Assembly: GCA_947652115.1 (NCBI GenBank) | Contig: OX393568.1 | Span: 20,877,325-20,941,324, forward strand | Direction of reading: 5' to 3' | Source of the DNA: Blastomussa wellsi | Taxonomy: Eukaryota > Cnidaria > Anthozoa > Scleractinia > Plerogyridae | Length of the DNA: 64,000 nt | In this document: positions 59,301-64,000 of the stretch, one piece after another | How the letters are laid out: the number at the start of each line of letters is the position of its first letter | Position numbering within the stretch: position 1 is the first letter of the stretch | Program-made: the position numbers and the translations under genes | The notes under the pieces: model-generated | The model's database searches: none | Seen by the model: only the letters and a program-made list of their open reading frames with translations | Told to the model about the DNA's origin: nothing

Positions 59301-60484
59301 CATTCATTCACATTCCCGCCCCCCTACGTACACAACAGCCTTTACCCACTGATCACGAGATTTCTCATCAGTCGAGTGGGAACCCAAAGTCCTGGGATCC
59401 CCTTTTTAAGCACCCAAAAAAGCCACAAAGGTTGTTATACTACTGACAAATAAAATTATTATAAAACATGTTAGAACAAATACGAAACGTGCGGAAACCA
59501 TTGAAGTCCACTCTTTTCAATGAGATTCAAGTTTTCGTCGAGCAGTTTCTTCAGTCGCCCTTCCGAGTCTCTGTCAGCCAGCGCAAAAGTAGTATATTTT
59601 CAGTGACAACTCCCATGAGAAAACAAATACTGAACCATTTTGCCAGCCAGCAACATTTGCGCTGGGGAACAGATAAAGTGAGGAACAGACTCGTTGGGTG
59701 CCCCTAAATAGTTCAATTTTTGCTTATTCGTTGAAAAGTAAAATAAGACTAGATAAATACGAGACTCGAAATAAACTGAATTTTGAAACCACTCAACAGC
59801 ACTAAACAAGAGTAAAATGGCTCTGCACGCGCATTCTAGGCTCAGTCTAGCCTGTAAGCGGCAATTCTGCCGGGCATTTTATAGAACAAGAACAAATATC
59901 AGATCACGGCGTTTAATCTAACTGTAAACTCCTTTTCCGCGATGCTGTTGTCCTCTGTTCCAATTCCAGTGTTGGTGCACAACATTTTGTATAAAAAAAG
60001 AGTTTTACTCGCACGTCTTTTGTATTGAAAATCGAACCATTTCCATATATGTGAAAGGTACGTTGCGCACCAAGCCCCGTATTGAAACAGGGGTAGAAGG
60101 CAACTTAGAAATGGTTTATTGCTACTGCAATCAACGCAATTTCCCAATGGCGATAATTACGTACGCAAATCCCTATGGCCCGCATGGCCCGGGTGATGGA
60201 GTATTTATGAATATCGCAAAAATTTATTTTGATACCCTTGGAGCTTTCAGTTTTACCTTAGAATCCCTCCAATCCTCGTGTAGAATGTACCCGGGTAGGA
60301 TGGACCGGTTTGTGTTCACGTGATCCAGAGCCATCCGAACAGCTGGCATTACCCCCAGTGAGCTCCAACCTTTGGCGGAAACGTTGACACCATAGAACGT
60401 CCCGATGTGGAGGTTCTCCGCACCAGAAGCCCACTTGATCGTCAGTGAATTGAAAACAAGCAGCCATAAAGAAAGTCGTAGCAT
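50032..60484 (-). CDS. GABA-B-like metabotropic receptor subunit (class C GPCR)
   Basis: A plasma-membrane receptor with a Venus-flytrap domain and seven helices. Thirteen exons join in phase: 60484-60257, 58741-58604, 58093-57923, 57291-57190, 56674-56609, 55774-55586, 54669-54433, 53915-53852, 53258-53111, 51979-51847, 51471-51364, 50919-50791, 50373-50032, 684 residues. A signal peptide (MLRLSLWLLVFNSLTIKWASG) is followed by HIGTFYGV. The ligand domain includes CDSGVAIRSML, FTAPGCSPAAEPIAEAASFW, YVWVLPGWYSEKWW and FAYDAIW. The helix region starts at about residue 418 and has RLIKMSSPHFNS, MLSKTWRV, FLAWETRNV, ELNDSKNIGV and LVFLPK. Family patterns fit GABBR1/2 closely. The frame ends VL-stop after LPK, or splices at 50041 (AAG/GTATTG) into an unplaced tail exon. 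Introns hold two SINEs and several foldbacks. Confidence 0.93.
50421..50590. repeat. 170-bp foldback element
   Basis: AATAGGCC plus TTTGCACGA at the left pairs with TCGTGCAAA and GGCCTATT at the right, and inner CTGGTGAGCAAGCTACGC pairs with GCGTAGCTTGCTCACCAG. It lies between the last two exons of the GABA-B-like gene. Confidence 0.75.
51028..51250 (-). mobile_element. SINE copy, reverse
   Basis: GTGGCTCATCAGGCCGGAGC is the reversed tail. CTCCCCCTAAATGTGATGC, TAGTCCATCGCAGGGTTA and AACACCTGGGTGATCAAGAA are the body, and GGGCCAGGGCTCAAACC is box-B-like. It lies in an intron of the GABA-B-like gene. Confidence 0.75.
52179..52240. repeat. perfect 17-bp-arm palindrome
   Basis: GTGGATCGCGACGTTTC and its exact reverse complement GAAACGTCGCGATCCAC enclose CCCTGATGAAGACC...CAGTC. 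Hairpins of this kind (GACGTTT with GATGAAG loops) are, as I recall, frequent near invertebrate retroelement ends. Intronic in the GABA-B-like gene. Confidence 0.7.
56259..56373. repeat. 115-bp foldback element
   Basis: ACAATTATTCCACTTGCGC to ATATGAGATGGT pairs with ACCATCTCATAT to GCTAGTGGAATAATTGT, about 38 bases per arm. The centre has AACGAGGCGC and GCGCCGAGTT. Intronic in the GABA-B-like gene. Confidence 0.75.
56893..57178 (-). mobile_element. SINE copy, full length, reverse
   Basis: The reversed element runs from tail (TGGTCCATCAGGCGG) through AAGCGACAAGGAGTATTTAC, GCCATTGTAGGGTCG, ACCCAGTTATACGAGAAGC and TCTTACCCAAGAACACAGTG to the tRNA-like head (GGCCAGGGCTAGAACCC, then TTTAGGCCACCATGCCTC). 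It is the most complete copy besides 4882. Intronic in the GABA-B-like gene. Confidence 0.8.
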
Positions 60485-61655
60485 TTCAATTAAGCTGACA
60501 TTACGGCTTTGGATGATTTTATTGATGCTTGACCACTAAGCTAGTCCTTGAACAAATAGAAAATATTTGCGTAAACCTTACGTTTAACCATGTTTTTAGG
60601 GAAAGAAAGCATTAATAAGTCTCGGACATATAGAAGATCTCGAAGTGTAAAGATATGCTTCAGTAAAGACGATAAGACGATCAAATGATAAAACTTTATC
60701 AAATTTTGACAATCATGCATGAAACAGAAATGTCAATTCTTGAAATGTAATCGCGATTAGTATTGTATAACTGCAAAGGGTCGTAAAAAGGACGAACTTA
60801 AACTTCGAAGCCGCTGAACTGCGCTAAGAATATAAGTAAAATGGCTCAGTCTGTACGTGCATTATACATTTCTCATAAAGGGCCATTGTCACGACAATGC
60901 GCATGCGGAGCCTTAATTCGCAGAGTGTTTTAACCAATAGAAATTTGACAAGGTTGCGCACTGCAAGCTGCTACGAACCACCGTGGTCTTCCACGATTGT
61001 TTTGGAGTTTTCGCGAGAGCACGAACACCTCTTTGTCTTGCCTCATCCCTTTGTTTTAGCTTTGTTTTAGCTTTCGCAATGTTTTCCGTTTAAAACTTCC
61101 AAATATGACCAAATTATACCTTACCTCAATTTTTATAGCATTTGCAAGCCTCGCGAGGTCGATGGAAGAGGATTTTAATCGCATAAGTTGAACTTCCGAC
61201 TTCTGTTTGAATTTCTGTTCCGACGAAGAGCATCAATCGTCACACACGAGCAGAAAAGTGACAAAGGCCTTTAATTTCCCCCTACACACAACGTGATAAA
61301 ATTGGCCAAATTCTGATTATTTTAGAGAACAAATATCATGATGGTTTATCTTTTAGCTGCTTTTACGTGTTCAGCTGGAGACAGATTAAGATAATCCCAT
61401 AATTCGTAAGTAAACGTACTATGAATGCAGTTTTGGCGTTCAACTTGAAGCTACTTGACGTAGATCTGTCTTTGCCGTCAAGGTTACCAAAACTCTTTAA
61501 TTTCCTAGTCTCTCTCATAAAAAAAATAGTTTTACGAGTATAATTTACCTCGTTGAAGCTCTTGTGTTCGTTCATTATACTCAGTCTGAAGCATTTTCTA
61601 CGCCATTGACAAATTACTCAAGAAACAAGAATAATTAAGAACTAATATACTAATC
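60485..61655. other. upstream region of the GABA-B-like gene
   Basis: Expected 5' untranslated and promoter DNA for the minus-strand receptor gene. Apart from AT-rich sequence I see no repeat, RNA gene or further coding exon. The minus-strand frame at 61363-61575 shows no family motif. Confidence 0.4.
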
Positions 61656-61798
61656 TGAAAGATTAATTTATCAACATGACACGAGCATGGGTTCTCGTAG
61701 CTCAGTGGATAGAGCGCCCGCCCGGTGTTCGGAGGTCACGGGGACTCAGAACTTTTCTTTGTCCCATGCTCGTGTCATGTTGATAAATTAATCTTTCA
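61656..61798. mobile_element. tRNA-like core inside perfect 36-bp inverted arms
   Basis: Bases 61656-61691 (TGAAAGATTAATTTATC to ACGAGCATGGG) are exactly the reverse complement of 61763-61798. Between them lies GTTCTCGTAGCTCAGTGG plus ATAGAGCGCCCGCCC, a tRNA 5' half with a good A box (TAGCTCAGTGG). The sequence then goes from GGTCACGGG directly to GACTCAG, so the T-arm (B box) that should follow is missing. It is most simply a tRNA-derived element with an internal deletion, and it is not a working tRNA gene. Confidence 0.75.
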
Positions 61799-63235
61799 CA
61801 TTAAATTTACCGAGCTGAAAATTCACCATCACCTTCATTTAATATACTAATCGCAACACGATCTGAATTTCGGCAAGGAAGGTTTTTAGCCAACACTTGA
61901 CAAATTTCACTTCCCCGATTAAGTCATTTATTGCAATTTTCGATATCATGAAAACCAGCTGCGTGGTGATTTGTACTTTTGGAGTCGTTTTGAAATCAGG
62001 CACTTGCCCATACGAACAAACGTTAGTTTAATTCGCCGGTATATAAGATTCTACATCCAGTCGTAAATAAACGCATATCATTTAATTCGCCGGTATATAA
62101 GATTCTACATCCAGTCGTAAATAAACGCATATCTATCGAATATTGCCTGGTATTTGTCGTATTTGCCCGTTGATACCGACTTCGGTGGACACTGAAATTT
62201 AGCATATTGGAGGTTTTTTTATCTGAAGTTCGCCACAACGACAAAACTAGCTAGCATTTTGAATAACGTTGATAAAATCAATCCTGTACAACGAACTGCC
62301 TTGCCAACTTGGTGCCCAACTGGCGTTTTTTGTCATGATATTTTACCTTTATAGTTTTTTAGCATTTGGCATGTTTTCTTTTATGCAGTCTACGACGTAT
62401 TAGTGGAGGCTACGTCCACATTAAGAGTGGAATATATTCAACATCGAGAAATTAAAAACGCTGAATACTCTTTGCAAATCACATCAGTGTCTACGCTTTA
62501 ATTTGGCACTGTTGCTGTGGTGTAGTTTCTTCCTATCAAGCCAACGTATTAAACTTATCTAACTGATTAATAAGCAAATGCCATGGTTTCTGGACAAAAG
62601 CCGCTTTTATGACACATCCCGTGAAAAACTAAGTTGTATCCTCAGACCGTTTTCTTCCAAGCTGCAAAAGTGACCATTCGATCAGTTTAGTTGCCATATT
62701 TATCAGTAAGTATTTTCCCTTTTTGAAATATTAACCTTTGTGAAATATCAAATACCATCTATACAAAAGGCTTTTGGGAAAAGTCAAGAACACAAATCGC
62801 AATTTGAATTAATAATTTTTCGGCAGTTAATAAAGACAACGGATGGTCCGCATTGCTTTTATTTGTTTGTTTCAAGAAAGCTGTAAAAGTCACGTCATCC
62901 CTTTCTTGTTATAATTCTAATTGTTTAAAATAGAAAATCGTAATACCTGAGAGATCGAAATCCTGATTTCGTCTTCCTCTGTTGGCGGTTGAAGCTAACT
63001 GGCTGTATGAGCAAAAAGGACACAATAGAAACTTGAACACCTTCCTCATGCAGCTGATACCAATAATTAGCTTTGATTCATTGTATTTGACCTATGGTAT
63101 ACGATGACTGCTCTCGCTGCGGATTTTAAATTGACACAGCGTAACAATCAGTCAGCCAGTTATTATTTGAAAAACATATTTAATTTTAATCGGCTTCAGC
63201 CCATCTTTATTTTGAATTTTTTAGTTCACTGTATA
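61799..63235. other. gene-free stretch
   Basis: AT-rich DNA with one short tandem duplication at 62027-62134. Nothing else is recognised. The minus-strand frame at 62023-62244 arises from the tandem repeat. Confidence 0.45.
62027..62134. repeat. two-copy tandem duplication, 54-bp unit
   Basis: TTTAATTCGCCGGTATATAA to ATAAACGCATATC occurs twice with no difference seen, at 62027-62080 and 62081-62134. Identity suggests a recent event. Confidence 0.92.
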
Positions 63236-63940
63236 TGATATGAAAAATATTTTCTGCTTATTTGAAAGGCCTTTTTTCGTTTTGAAATATCTTTTTTCGT
63301 TTACGTTTTCCTATTATGCAAATAAGATCAGTGATGACATCATAAGGTTTGAAATAAAAAATGGCAAAATACTAAATAAACAATATCCCAAAACTATTGA
63401 TGCAGTGTTCTTGAAACATCACAAATGTGCATCACAAATGAAACAAAATGACACCCTTAGTATTGTTACCATAGCAACTTTTTCAGCTACAAACTCTCTC
63501 TGTCAAAAACCAAATATCTCAATTTGCAACCCTAAAGTGAGGCAAAGGGTCCTACTTGGAACAGACATAGTTCCCAAATTGTCTTAATTCCCATCATTGG
63601 ATTGGCTGCGGTTGATGGTTCGTGGTTTAAGTAAACACTGGGAATTTCATTTTTTATTAAGACAGTGCCAGCGGCAAAACTGTTGTCATGGCAACAGCAT
63701 TAAGGGTGTCATTTTCCTTTGTGATGCACATTTGTGGTGCAAAGTTTCAAGAACACTGCATCAATAGTTTTAGAGATATTGTTTATTTAGTAATTTACGA
63801 TTTTTTAGTTCAAACCTTATGACGCCATCATGCACTGATCTAATTTCCATAATAGAAAAACGTTATTATTTTTACAACGAGAACATATATTTTTAAAAGA
63901 AAAACGCCTTTCAAATAAGAAGAAAATATTTTTCATGTCA
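63236..63940. mobile_element. 705-bp foldback element
   Basis: The left side from TGATATGAAAAATATTTTC runs inward through GCTTATTTGAAAGGC, CAATATC, AACTATTGATGCAGTGTTC and TTTGTGATG-type motifs. The right side mirrors it in reverse (GAACACTGCATCAATAGTTT, GCCTTTCAAATAAG, GAAAATATTTTTCATGTCA). Arms of about 230-250 bases pair with scattered mismatches. The apparent 115-codon frame at 63240-63587 is part of the left arm and not a gene. Confidence 0.8.
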
Positions 63941-64000
63941 TTGGGACTTTCGACAAGCCTTACTAAAATCCGACAGAAAACTAAATTAAACTCGCCGGTC

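Noticed and set aside
61690..61750. Functional tRNA gene
   Set aside because: The D-arm region is good but the T-arm and B box are missing and no acceptor stem forms. It is a tRNA-derived repeat.
63240..63587. A 115-codon plus-strand gene
   Set aside because: It lies wholly within the left arm and centre of a foldback element and has no recognisable motif.
1..64000. CRISPR arrays, bacterial operons or ribosome-binding sites
   Set aside because: The window is animal nuclear DNA with spliceosomal introns. No regularly spaced short repeats of that kind are present.

Overview
The window looks like a piece of cnidarian nuclear genome, most likely from a stony coral. The genes are intron-rich animal genes with standard GT-AG splice sites. 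One of them is a secreted PAN-EGF-laminin-G protein of a type common in corals. The DNA between genes is AT-rich and full of tRNA-headed SINEs, small foldback and terminal-inverted-repeat elements, and a Penelope-like retroelement remnant. The genus cannot be read from the sequence.

Five multi-exon genes can be assembled by joining exons in phase. (1) A patched-domain (RND/SSD superfamily) transmembrane protein, minus strand, 3010-7562, whose 5' start exon was not found. (2) A GRB2-associated-binding (GAB) scaffold, plus strand, 14782-24382, five exons, 930 residues. (3) LRRC59, an ER membrane leucine-rich repeat protein, minus strand, 28778-38896, seven exons, 279 residues. Most of its exons are too short to stand out as single open frames. 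(4) A PAN-EGF x3-LamG secreted protein, plus strand, 41987-46567, five exons, 451 residues. Its last exon end and 3' flank were recently duplicated in tandem. (5) A GABA-B-like class C receptor, minus strand, 50032-60484, thirteen exons, 684 residues up to the end of the last membrane segment.

The genes are not a functional cluster. Genes 1 and 2 are head to head across about 7 kb of repeat-filled DNA. Genes 2 and 3 converge across about 4.4 kb. Genes 3 and 4 are head to head across about 3 kb holding a Penelope-like remnant. Genes 4 and 5 converge across the tandem duplication.

The most interesting protein is the GAB scaffold. It joins a GAB PH domain and GAB-type C-terminal docking motifs (an exact PxxxRxxKP motif, four YxxM sites, YxN sites and an ITIM-like site) to a central array of about 21 tyrosine motifs resembling the p130Cas substrate domain. 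The most interesting DNA structures are an 847-bp foldback element with a 7-bp target duplication inside the patched gene, a 1.6-kb TIR element with a decayed THAP frame inside a GAB intron, a tRNA-like sequence enclosed in perfect 36-bp inverted arms, and a 1,175-bp near-identical tandem duplication.
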